Part shown: positions 1-6,313 of the stretch, piece after piece
Position numbering within the stretch: the stretch's first letter is position 1
Layout: each line of letters opens with the position of its first letter
From: Bacteroidales bacterium
GTDB taxonomy: Bacteria > Bacteroidota > Bacteroidia > Bacteroidales > UBA932
DNA length: 14,091 nt
Direction of reading: 5' to 3'
Assembly: GCA_017958765.1 (NCBI GenBank)
Contig: JAGDBY010000012.1
Coordinates: forward strand, 1-14,091
Notes under the pieces: generated by a model
What the model saw: only the letters and a program-made list of their open reading frames with translations
Told to the model about the DNA's origin: nothing
Databases searched by the model: none
Program-made: the position numbers and the translations under genes

Positions 1-926
1 ACCTCGAAGTCTTCATCTGACTCGCCGGGGAATCCCACTATCACGTCGATACCGAAGAAGACGTCGCCCATCTTGCTGCGGATGTAATTTATTTTATCCT
101 CGAAGAATGAGGTAGTGTACCTGCGGTGCATCGCCTCCAGAATCCGGTCGCACCCGGACTGAAGAGGTATATGGAAATGAGGGAGGAACTTCTCGCACCC
201 TGCAATCCAGTCGATTATCTGATCTGTAAGAAGATTCGGCTCGATAGAGGAGATTCGATATCGCTCAATACCTTCTATATCAGCAAGTTCTTTAAGCAGG
301 TCGGCAAAAGATTCTCCGGTAGAGCGGCCGAAATCACCGATGTTCACTCCCGTAAGAACTATCTCTTTGACTCCGGTTGAGGCTATCTCCTTCGCCTGGC
401 TTACAATCTCGGCTATAGGGGCATTTCTGCTCACTCCCCTTGCCAGAGGAACGGTGCAGTAGGTACAGAAGTAATTGCACCCGTCCTGGATCTTGAGGAA
501 AGAACGGGTCCTCTCCCCCGTAGAATAAGCATCGTAATATGAACGGATCTCTTTGTACGGGGTCACCAGATTCCCTTTTTCTGAAATGCTCTCAACAGCT
601 ATCTCAAATGTATCTTTCTTGCGCTCCGCACCGATTACCGCATAGACACCGTCCAGCGCCGCAATCTCATCCGGTTTCAGCTGCGCGTAGCATCCAGTAA
701 CAACTATTCGGGCGTCGGGATTCTGCTTGTGAAGACGTCTGATTATGTTCCTGCACTTTTTGTCGGCATGCTCCGTAACAGAGCATGTGTTGATAATATA
801 GATATCGGCCGGCTTGGTATGAGCCACCACCTGATAGCCTGAATCAACCGCTTTACGGGAATACGAAGAGGTCTCGGCATAATTGAGTTTACACCCGAGG
901 GTGACGAAAGCGACTGACTTTGCCAT
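1..926 (-). CDS. mtaB: MtaB, tRNA t6A37 methylthiotransferase (3' end outside window)
   Basis: Radical-SAM enzyme that adds a methylthio group to C2 of N6-threonylcarbamoyl-adenosine 37 in tRNAs reading ANN codons. I translated 308 residues from the ATG at 926; the C-terminal part, including the TRAM RNA-binding domain, lies beyond position 1. The N-terminal methylthiotransferase domain has the three cluster cysteines C12 (TLGCKLN), C48 (NTCSV) and C79 (TGCYAQ). The radical-SAM domain has the C150-x3-C154-x2-C157 motif (GCNYFCTYC), followed by LTGVNIGDFG and the SSIEPNLL and HIPLQSG blocks. The TLGCKLN..AETS opening and the missing MiaB-type N-terminal extension favour MtaB (YqeV type) over MiaB or RimO. 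It starts 2 bp after the folB stop, so it is the last visible gene of a three-gene minus-strand operon. The family call is firm; the exact tRNA target is inferred from family. Confidence 0.93.
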   Translation of the reverse strand, partial: MAKSVAFVTLGCKLNYAETSSYSRKAVDSGYQVVAHTKPADIYIINTCSVTEHADKKCRNIIRRLHKQNPDARIVVTGCYAQLKPDEIAALDGVYAVIGAERKKDTFEIAVESISEKGNLVTPYKEIRSYYDAYSTGERTRSFLKIQDGCNYFCTYCTVPLARGVSRNAPIAEIVSQAKEIASTGVKEIVLTGVNIGDFGRSTGESFADLLKELADIEGIERYRISSIEPNLLTDQIIDWIAGCEKFLPHFHIPLQSGCDRILEAMHRRYTTSFFEDKINYIRSKMGDVFFGIDVIVGFPGESDEDFE

Positions 927-928
927 AA

Positions 929-1294
929 TCAGAATTCTAAAGTGACTGAAGCTTCGGCTCCCATATAGTCCAAAGGCTCTCCTTCGAAAGGAGGATTGAT
1001 CTTAGTGACCGTCAGAGAGCAGTGCTCTATTGCCGGGAAACCCTCTTTAACCTCGTCCAGAATCCTTCTGGCCACATTCTCTATCAGCTTGGAAGGGACG
1101 GCCATCTGGCGTTTGACAATAGAATAGAGGGCGCCGTAGTTGACGGTTTTGCTCAGGTCGTCGCTCTGCCCGGCATCGGTAAGGTCCAAAAAGCAGTCCA
1201 TATCTATTCTATACCAGCCGCCGTCTTTCTGTTCGAAATCAAGACAGCCGTGGTGGGCATAAAACATCAGGTTCTTAAGAGAGAGCTTGTCCAT
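929..1294 (-). CDS. folB: Dihydroneopterin aldolase FolB
   Basis: Cleaves 7,8-dihydroneopterin to 6-hydroxymethyl-7,8-dihydropterin and glycolaldehyde in folate synthesis. The 121-residue length is normal for the family. Visible motifs are FYAHHG (residues 11-16), E21, Y53 in the VNYG segment, the pterin-anchoring glutamate in LIE (E72), and the catalytic lysine K98 in TKINPP. These match, by position and context, the active-site Glu, Tyr and Lys of characterised FolB enzymes. The gene lies 2 bp downstream of the RsmI-like gene and 2 bp upstream of mtaB, which implies one transcript. No Shine-Dalgarno sequence precedes the ATG; translation probably follows from the upstream gene. The other folate genes are not in this window. 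Confidence 0.93.
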   Translation of the reverse strand: MDKLSLKNLMFYAHHGCLDFEQKDGGWYRIDMDCFLDLTDAGQSDDLSKTVNYGALYSIVKRQMAVPSKLIENVARRILDEVKEGFPAIEHCSLTVTKINPPFEGEPLDYMGAEASVTLEF

Positions 1295-1296
1295 AT

Positions 1297-2004
1297 CTAT
1301 TTTGCTGAAAATACGAAAACACAGGGGCGCTTGCCTATCTCAAACTTGGATTTGTTCCACTCTGAGATACTCTTGGTGATGATAGTCTGGGTCGGCAGGG
1401 TGATGTCGGCTGCAATACAGAGTTGAGTGCCGGGGGCGCAGACTGCCAGAAAATCGGAGAACAGCGAGTCGTTGCGGTAAGGAGTTTCGATGCAGATCTG
1501 TGTCTGACCGGTCTGGGCCGACAGCCTCTCGAGCCTCTTAATCTCGCTCCTCCTCAAATCGGATTTAACCGGGAGATAGCCGTTGAAAGCAAACGACTGT
1601 CCGTTAAGGCCTGAAGACATCAAAGCCAGCAACAGTGAGGACGGACCTACAAACGGGATAACCTCAACTCCGTGTTTATGTGCCAATGCCACAAGGGATG
1701 CTCCCGGATCAGCCACGGCAGGCAGACCTGCTTCGGAGAGAAGCCCTACGTCAATGCCTTCATCCAGAATAGCGACGTACTTCTCGGCATCCGCCTGAGA
1801 AGAGTGCTCATTCAGCTCGTAGAATGTGAGGGTATCTATTCTCCCTTTCAGTCCGGCCGACGACAGAAAACGGCGGGCGGAGCGGGTTTCCTCCACGACA
1901 AATACCTCCAATTTTTGGATTATCTCAAAAATCGGATCTGTTAAAACTGACTTCGGATCGCCCTCTCCGAGGGGAGTGGGAATGAGAAACAATCGTCCTT
2001 TCAT
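1297..2004 (-). CDS. RsmI-like SAM-dependent methyltransferase (tetrapyrrole-methylase fold)
   Basis: A 235-residue protein of the tetrapyrrole methylase superfamily, COG0313/RsmI branch. It carries the RsmI signature blocks in order: LFLIPTPLGEGDP near residues 5-17, VEETRSARRFL at 37-47, YELNEHSS at 62-69, the SAM-binding GLLSEAGLPAVADPG at 87-101, and GPSSLLLALMSSGLNG at 120-135 followed by FNGYLP. RsmI 2'-O-methylates C1402 of 16S rRNA. This protein is about 50 residues shorter than typical RsmI and several blocks deviate (EET for EDT, SEAG for SDAG), so it may be the short Bacteroidetes paralogue with a different or unknown target rather than RsmI itself. It heads the operon with folB and mtaB. 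Its ATG follows a TATCTTTG promoter box by only 5 nt, suggesting a leaderless mRNA. Confidence 0.85.
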   Translation of the reverse strand: MKGRLFLIPTPLGEGDPKSVLTDPIFEIIQKLEVFVVEETRSARRFLSSAGLKGRIDTLTFYELNEHSSQADAEKYVAILDEGIDVGLLSEAGLPAVADPGASLVALAHKHGVEVIPFVGPSSLLLALMSSGLNGQSFAFNGYLPVKSDLRRSEIKRLERLSAQTGQTQICIETPYRNDSLFSDFLAVCAPGTQLCIAADITLPTQTIITKSISEWNKSKFEIGKRPCVFVFSAK

Positions 2005-2009
2005 TTGTT

Positions 2010-2017
2010 CAAAGATA
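2010..2017 (-). promoter_or_regulatory. -7 promoter box of the RsmI-like/folB/mtaB operon
   Basis: On the minus strand this reads TATCTTTG, a full match to the Bacteroidetes -7 consensus TAnnTTTG. Only 5 nt separate it from the ATG at 2004, so the transcript should start at or within a few bases of the start codon. No clear -33 TTTG is seen at the usual distance. It forms a perfect inverted repeat with the box at 2030-2037. The assignment rests on the motif only. Confidence 0.6.
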
Positions 2018-2029
2018 AGGAGAAATCCC

Positions 2030-2037
2030 TATCTTTG
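2030..2037 (+). promoter_or_regulatory. -7 promoter box of the PhnP-like/C11 protease operon
   Basis: TATCTTTG, a full TAnnTTTG match. A TTTG at 2004-2007 lies 22 nt upstream and could be the -33 element. The downstream ATG at 2044 is 6 nt away, so the mRNA appears leaderless or nearly so. The box is the right arm of an 8-bp perfect inverted repeat with a 12-nt spacer, facing away from the minus-strand box. Confidence 0.6.
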
Positions 2038-2043
2038 TTAAAT

Positions 2044-2811
2044 ATGAGCTGTAAAATTACTTTTATGGGGACCGGGACCTCTCAGGGAGTTCCTATTATC
2101 GGGTGCGACTGCGAAGTGTGCACATCCGCCGATCCCCGTGACAAAAGGCTCCGCGCCTCGGTTCTCTTCGAATCCGAAGGGTACAGGATTCTGGTTGACG
2201 CCGGCCCGGACTTCAGGTATCAGATGCTCCGCGCATCAGTCAGACACCTGGATGCTATTTTACTGACTCACAATCACAAAGACCACACGGGAGGACTCGA
2301 TGACGTCCGCGCTTTCAATTGGATTGAGAAGAAGGCAGTCCCTATCTACTGCGAGAAGTATGTTCAGGACTCACTGAGGATGGAGTACTCGTACGTATTC
2401 TCCGAGGATAAATATCCGGGCATTCCGGAGTTTGACCTGCACACGATAGACGAGAATGTATTCTATGTAGGCCCTGTGAAGATCATCCCTATAAGGGCAT
2501 ATCACTACCGCCTCCCGGTGCTCGGATTCAGAATCGGCGACATATCTTACGTTACCGACGCCAATTACATACCGGAGGAAGAATTTGAGAAACTGAAAGG
2601 AAGTAAAGTATTTATTATCAATACGGTAAGAATAGGACATCACGTCTCACACTTCTCTCTTCAGGAAGCCCTCGACGTGATCAAGCGGGTCGGCGCGCCA
2701 CGGTCATACCTCACTCATCTGTCACATCAGCTCCCGAAACACTCAAAGTTGCTATCTTTGCTCCCTGAAGGAGTCTTTCCGGCACAGGATATGCTATCAA
2801 TAGAAGTATGA
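2044..2811 (+). CDS. PhnP-like metallo-beta-lactamase-fold hydrolase
   Basis: A 255-residue cytoplasmic metal-dependent hydrolase of the PhnP branch of the MBL superfamily. The N-terminal MGTGTSQGVP block is followed by the structural zinc cysteines C21, C23 and C26 (GCDCEVC) and the PRDKRLRAS segment typical of PhnP relatives. The dinuclear metal site is the THNHKDH motif (H76, H78, D80, H81), with further ligands likely at H154 (RAYHYRLPVLGF), D172 (VTDANY) and the LTHLSHQ segment near 224-229. E. coli PhnP opens 5-phosphoribosyl 1,2-cyclic phosphate, but no phosphonate genes are here, so the substrate is unknown. I chose the ATG at 2044 over one at 2005 because homology begins there and the promoter box lies between the two. 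The stop overlaps the next start (ATGA), giving translational coupling. Confidence 0.85.
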   Translation: MSCKITFMGTGTSQGVPIIGCDCEVCTSADPRDKRLRASVLFESEGYRILVDAGPDFRYQMLRASVRHLDAILLTHNHKDHTGGLDDVRAFNWIEKKAVPIYCEKYVQDSLRMEYSYVFSEDKYPGIPEFDLHTIDENVFYVGPVKIIPIRAYHYRLPVLGFRIGDISYVTDANYIPEEEFEKLKGSKVFIINTVRIGHHVSHFSLQEALDVIKRVGAPRSYLTHLSHQLPKHSKLLSLLPEGVFPAQDMLSIEV

Positions 2812-4049
2812 GACTTTCCGCACTTTATAGAAGAGCCGTCTTAACGGTAGCCACCGTCGTTTCGATGCTGGCCGCCACTTCCTGTACGCAATACTGGGGC
2901 ATTGAGAAAAAGCACGGAGAGGTATCAAGAGCCGTTCTCATATTTCTGGGAGGCAACAACAACCTGCAGAACTATATGAGGAACAATCTGTACGATATTT
3001 ACGAAAGTTCTTCCCTTCCGGGATACACTTCCGACACAGTGGTGCTTGTCTTCGAACACTTCAATCAGGAGAGCCCGAGACTCAAAAGATGCTACCGCAC
3101 CGACAACGGCAACGTCATCTCCGAGATTCTGACAGTTTACGAAGAATCATTCTCTTCAGCCACGGCTGAGTGTTTCGCCCAGGTTGAGAAGGACGCTTTC
3201 AGCAGATTTCCGGCCAGGTCGAAAGGGCTTATCATTTCGTCTCACGGATCGGCTTGGATGCCGGAGGGATATTACTCTTTCCCTATCGACTTTTCGGAGG
3301 CCAGAATCCAGCAGTTTATTTCGGAACGCGCTCTCGATGAGGGGATTGTAAAAGGCGCCGAAGAGATTATCCAGGGCAAGAGCATTTCGTCTGACAACAA
3401 TAACGACAGGGAGATTGACATTATCGAGTGGGCTAAAGCCATCAACGAGCACTACGAGTTTATCTGCATGGACGCCTGCTTTATGTCATCTATCGAGGTC
3501 GCATATGAGATGCGACACACGGCCGATTACATTCTCGCCTCCCCTACCGAGATTCTCGCATACGGATACCCTTATCAGGCTGTTTTTGACAATCTTATCA
3601 AAGGAGGTGAGACCAATCTGAAGAATTTCTGCAGCGAGATGCTCGATTATCACGTTCAGGCCGGAAGGACCTGCACTATATCTCTTATCAAATGCTCGGA
3701 GCTGGAGCCGCTGGCCTCATATTGCAAGACTCTGTACGCCGCTCACAGTGCGGAGAAAGCCGCAGTCAGTCCATATTTAGTCCAGCCTTTCTTCAGATAT
3801 TCAGACGACTGGTTCTACGATTTTGGGGACTATGTGGAGCAATTTGTCACTGCCTCCGAGTACCAGACTTTCTGCGGCTACCTGAACAGAGTGATTATCG
3901 CCAAGGCGAATACAAGCAGGTTCCTCTCCCTGCCTATAAATAAGAATTCGGGCTTCAATACTTACATACCGAAAGCCCGATATCCTAAACTCAACGCTTA
4001 TTACAAAACTTTGGAGTGGAATAAAGCCACCTCCTCTATCGGAGAATAG
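2808..4049 (+). CDS. C11 (clostripain-family) cysteine protease, lipoprotein
   Basis: A 413-residue secreted peptidase of the clostripain-related C11 family; characterised members cut after Arg or Lys and self-process. Residues 1-25 form a signal peptide ending in a lipobox-like LAATSC, so C26 is probably lipidated. The catalytic histidine is H146 in IISSHGSAW and the catalytic cysteine is C224 in CMDACFMSSIE; the SPTEIL..YGYPY block (245-256) is also typical. An Asn/Asp-rich stretch at 196-202 precedes the catalytic Cys strand. The start overlaps the PhnP-like stop by 4 bp. The stop codon directly abuts that of the rubrerythrin gene on the other strand, with no terminator between. The natural substrate cannot be told from sequence; nutrition, envelope processing and host interaction are all possible. 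Confidence 0.9.
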   Translation: MRLSALYRRAVLTVATVVSMLAATSCTQYWGIEKKHGEVSRAVLIFLGGNNNLQNYMRNNLYDIYESSSLPGYTSDTVVLVFEHFNQESPRLKRCYRTDNGNVISEILTVYEESFSSATAECFAQVEKDAFSRFPARSKGLIISSHGSAWMPEGYYSFPIDFSEARIQQFISERALDEGIVKGAEEIIQGKSISSDNNNDREIDIIEWAKAINEHYEFICMDACFMSSIEVAYEMRHTADYILASPTEILAYGYPYQAVFDNLIKGGETNLKNFCSEMLDYHVQAGRTCTISLIKCSELEPLASYCKTLYAAHSAEKAAVSPYLVQPFFRYSDDWFYDFGDYVEQFVTASEYQTFCGYLNRVIIAKANTSRFLSLPINKNSGFNTYIPKARYPKLNAYYKTLEWNKATSSIGE

Positions 4050-4601
4050 CTACTTCTCAAAGTATCTCTTGTATAAACCCTCAAAACCTTTTCCGTGGCG
4101 AGCTTCATCTTTCGCCATTTCGTGAACTGAGTCGTGGATAGCATCATATCCCAGCTCTTTTGCGCGGGTAGCAATCTTCTTCTTCCCTTCGCAGGCGCCG
4201 CATTCTGCCTCCATTCTCTTTTTGACATTGGTCTTGGTGTCCCAAACTATTTCTCCGAGCAGTTCTGCAATTCTTGCAGCGTGATCGGCCTCTTCAAAAG
4301 CATAGCGTCTGAAAGCCTCAGCTATCTCAGGATAGCCTTCGCGGTCTGCCTGACGGCTCATAGCAAGATACATACCCACTTCCGAGCATTCTCCTGCAAA
4401 GTGATCCTGCAATCCGTTCCAAACTTGCTCATCGCACCCTTTGGCAACTCCGAGTTTATGTTCATCAACCCATACAAGGCCTCCGTCGCTCTTCATCTCT
4501 TCGAATTTTTCTGCCGGAGCTTTGCAGAGAGGGCATTTCTCAGGTGGTTCCGGTCCTTCGTGGATGTAACCACATACTGTACATCTCCATTTCTTACTCA
4601 T
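4050..4601 (-). CDS. Reverse rubrerythrin / NADH peroxidase-type diiron protein
   Basis: A 183-residue cytoplasmic peroxide-reducing protein. The rubredoxin-type Fe(SCys)4 domain is N-terminal (C7-x2-C10 and C23-x2-C26), the reverse of classical rubrerythrin. It is followed by a ferritin-like four-helix diiron domain: E71, E104-x2-H107 (EEADH), the EAECGACEGKK segment at 131-141 with E133 spaced like a ligand, and E166-x2-H169 (DEARH). Proteins of this layout in clostridia reduce hydrogen peroxide with electrons from NAD(P)H through a rubredoxin reductase, protecting anaerobes during oxygen exposure. It is monocistronic, with its own TATATTTG box about 30 nt upstream. It shares a divergent promoter region with rplY and ends tail to tail against the C11 protease. 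Confidence 0.92.
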   Translation of the reverse strand: MSKKWRCTVCGYIHEGPEPPEKCPLCKAPAEKFEEMKSDGGLVWVDEHKLGVAKGCDEQVWNGLQDHFAGECSEVGMYLAMSRQADREGYPEIAEAFRRYAFEEADHAARIAELLGEIVWDTKTNVKKRMEAECGACEGKKKIATRAKELGYDAIHDSVHEMAKDEARHGKGFEGLYKRYFEK

Positions 4602-4633
4602 AGTACTACAATTATTTATGTGAATATTGTTCT

Positions 4634-4641
4634 CAAATATA
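4634..4641 (-). promoter_or_regulatory. -7 promoter box of the rubrerythrin gene
   Basis: On the minus strand this reads TATATTTG, matching TAnnTTTG. It predicts a 5' UTR of about 28 nt before the ATG at 4601. No convincing -33 TTTG is seen. It lies 10 nt from, and back to back with, the rplY box at 4652-4659, so RNA polymerase cannot easily occupy both. I see no clear PerR or OxyR operator. Confidence 0.55.
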
Positions 4642-4651
4642 ATATTTTTTG

Positions 4652-4659
4652 TACTTTTG
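4652..4659 (+). promoter_or_regulatory. -7 promoter box of the rplY-pth operon
   Basis: TACTTTTG matches TAnnTTTG. A TTG at 4627-4629, 22 nt upstream, is a possible -33 element. Transcription would begin near 4663-4665, giving a leader of roughly 88 nt, the longest in the window. Confidence 0.6.
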
Positions 4660-4663
4660 CGCG

Positions 4664-4688
4664 ACTAAAAACCGAAAAGGTTTTTGGT
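4664..4688 (+). promoter_or_regulatory. Hairpin at the 5' end of the rplY leader
   Basis: A 10-bp stem pairs 4664-4673 with 4679-4688 (one G-U pair) around a GAAAA loop, at the predicted start of the rplY-pth mRNA. It has no T-run directly after it, so it is not an obvious terminator. It could stabilise the 5' end or serve in autoregulation by bL25, which is inference. A 14-codon ORF (4692-4736) follows in the same leader. Confidence 0.45.
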
Positions 4689-4751
4689 GTAATGGGAAAA
4701 GAGACCGGAAACGTTTTTCTGACCCTTTTTGAGTAACACATTTTTATTATT

Positions 4752-5330
4752 ATGAAACAGATCACACTTAACGGCTCAAGCCGTACCGTCGGTTCTAAAG
4801 CCGACATCAAAGCCCTTCGCAAAGAAGGCAAAGTTCCATGCGTTGTTTACGGCAACGGAGTAGAGAATATCAATTTCTCAGCTGACGTTAAAGAATTCAA
4901 AACCATCACTGACACCCCTGCTTCTCACATCGTTAATCTGGTTATTGACGGCAAAGAGCAGTTGGCAGTTCTTCACGATGTACAGTACCACCCGCTTACA
5001 GATGAGCCTTTGCACGCTGATTTCCTGGCAGTTAAAGAGGACAAACCTATCTGTATCGATGTTCCTGTAAGAGTTTTCGGTAACTCTGAGGGTGTAAGAC
5101 AGGGCGGTAAACTTGCAGTCAACGTCAGAAAACTTCGCGTCAGCGGTCTTCTCAAAGATCTTCCTGACGAGCTGCCTATCGACATAACCACTTTGAAACT
5201 TGGCAAGCAGATTAATGCAGGTGACCTCAGCTTTGATAATATCAACATTATCAGCCCTAAGACCACTATCGTCTGCGCAGTCAAGGCTACCCGTAATTCT
5301 ACTGAGGCTGAAACTCCAGCTGCTGAATAA
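4752..5330 (+). CDS. rplY: Ribosomal protein bL25, CTC (general stress) type
   Basis: A 192-residue 5S-rRNA-binding protein of the large ribosomal subunit, long CTC form. The N-terminal L25 domain (about 1-90) shows the typical RTVGSKADIKALRKEGKVPCVVYG opening segments and the HDVQYHPLTDEPLHADFLAV block. The C-terminal beta domain (about 95-180) contains the VPVRVFGNSEGVRQGG and LPDELPIDIT blocks. A short acidic Ala/Glu-rich tail ends the protein. No Shine-Dalgarno sequence precedes the ATG; the region is A/T-rich, as is usual for highly expressed Bacteroidetes genes. Codons favour T endings (GCT, GTT, CGT) more than in most neighbours, consistent with high expression. It is followed after 14 bp by pth, a widely conserved pairing. 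Confidence 0.96.
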   Translation: MKQITLNGSSRTVGSKADIKALRKEGKVPCVVYGNGVENINFSADVKEFKTITDTPASHIVNLVIDGKEQLAVLHDVQYHPLTDEPLHADFLAVKEDKPICIDVPVRVFGNSEGVRQGGKLAVNVRKLRVSGLLKDLPDELPIDITTLKLGKQINAGDLSFDNINIISPKTTIVCAVKATRNSTEAETPAAE

Positions 5331-5344
5331 TAAAATTGCAGGGT

Positions 5345-5941
5345 ATGAATTACTTGATCGTCGGATTAGGTAACATTGGCGCCGAGTACGCTTCTACCCG
5401 TCACAATATGGGATTTATGGTATTGGATGCTCTCGCGGGGGCATCCAATATTGTTTTCCAAACCGAACGCTACGGTGATATAGCGACTTTCTCACTGAAA
5501 GGGAGAAAAGTCACCCTTCTAAAGCCTTCTACATATGTCAATCTGAGCGGAAAGGCTGTCCGTTACTGGATGGAGGAGATGAACGTTCCGATGGAGAATC
5601 TCCTGGTAGTGCTCGACGACATAGCTATTCCTTTCGGTACTATAAGGATGAGAAAGAGAGGCAGTGACGGCGGTCACAACGGCCTCAAAAGTATCGACTA
5701 CTGTCTGATTTCCGATGATTACGCCCGCCTGAGAATAGGACTCGGACACGGCTTCGGCGAAGGAGGACAGATAGACTTCGTGCTGGGAGAATTGATCCCG
5801 GAGGAGAAGGAAATCCTCCCCGAGGTCCTCTCTACAGCATCTGAAGCAATCAAATCATTTGTTCTGGAAGGTGTGGACAACGCCATGAACAAATACAACA
5901 CCAAGAGGCATCACTCTTCGGAAGACCATAAATCCGAATAA
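5345..5941 (+). CDS. pth: Peptidyl-tRNA hydrolase
   Basis: Releases tRNA from prematurely dissociated peptidyl-tRNAs. It has 198 residues, normal for bacterial Pth. Active-site residues are visible: N10 (GLGNIG), catalytic H20 (STRHNMGF), N66 (PSTYVNLSG), D91 (VLDDIAIPFG) and N112 (GGHNGLKS). I chose the ATG at 5345, with homology starting at NYLIVGLGN; a TTG at 5336 in the same frame would only add three residues. It is co-transcribed with rplY (14-bp gap). Its last 31 bp overlap, antisense, the end of the S4-domain gene on the minus strand; the encoded tail there (HHSSEDHKSE) is hydrophilic and beyond the conserved fold. Confidence 0.96.
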   Translation: MNYLIVGLGNIGAEYASTRHNMGFMVLDALAGASNIVFQTERYGDIATFSLKGRKVTLLKPSTYVNLSGKAVRYWMEEMNVPMENLLVVLDDIAIPFGTIRMRKRGSDGGHNGLKSIDYCLISDDYARLRIGLGHGFGEGGQIDFVLGELIPEEKEILPEVLSTASEAIKSFVLEGVDNAMNKYNTKRHHSSEDHKSE

Positions 5942-6306
5942 AGATTGTCGAGCATTCTGCGCTCTTTCTTTGTCGGTCTTCCCGTTCCCCTGTCCCTTTT
6001 TACAAAGAATGTCTCCGTCGGAGCGTGCAGCTTAGCAAGTTCTGACTCAGGGGTAAGATTCTCCGCATACTCGCCTACAAGCTTCGCCCCCTGACGTTTT
6101 TCTATCGGAGAGAGAACTTTGTACGTGAAGTGCACGGCCCCCTTCCTCACATCAATAATATCGCCCGCTTTGACTTCCCGGGACGGCTTGGCTTCCTGAC
6201 CGTTCACGGTTATTTTGGACCCTTTGCAGGCGTCGGTGGCCTCGGTGCGTGTCTTGAACACCCTGATGGCCCATAGATATTTGTCTATTCTGGTAGAATC
6301 AGCCAT
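5911..6306 (-). CDS. S4-domain RNA-binding protein (Hsp15-like)
   Basis: A 131-residue protein with an N-terminal S4 RNA-binding domain: RIDKYLWAIRVFKTRTEATDACK at about 6-28, GSKITVNGQEAKPSREVKAGDIIDV at 29-53. The rest is basic and ends with RGTGRPTKKERR. This layout matches the Hsp15/YrfH group, which in E. coli binds 50S subunits carrying stranded nascent chains. A link to peptidyl-tRNA rescue next to pth is plausible but inferred. The in-frame ORF extends upstream to 6387, but the ATG at 6306 is chosen because homology starts at ADSTRIDKYLW and the longer form would overlap manA. It lies 7 bp after the manA stop, in the manA transcript, and overlaps the end of pth by 31 bp on the opposite strand. 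Confidence 0.88.
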   Translation of the reverse strand: MADSTRIDKYLWAIRVFKTRTEATDACKGSKITVNGQEAKPSREVKAGDIIDVRKGAVHFTYKVLSPIEKRQGAKLVGEYAENLTPESELAKLHAPTETFFVKRDRGTGRPTKKERRMLDNLYSDLWSSEE

Positions 6307-6313
6307 AACACTC

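Noticed and set aside
126..380. An 84-codon plus-strand open frame near the left edge
   Set aside because: It is antisense to mtaB, whose radical-SAM and downstream blocks are continuous through this stretch.
2010..2037. Inverted repeat as a repressor operator
   Set aside because: Each arm is exactly a -7 promoter box facing its own gene, which explains the symmetry without a repressor, and no regulator gene is adjacent.
2005..2043. ATG at 2005 as start of the PhnP-like gene
   Set aside because: The promoter box lies between this ATG and the conserved protein start at 2044, so it would not be in the mRNA.
4134..4736. A 200-codon plus-strand open frame crossing the rubrerythrin gene and the rplY promoter
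   Set aside because: It runs antisense through a clear rubrerythrin and then through non-coding promoter sequence. Only its last 14 codons, as a separate leader ORF, merit mention.
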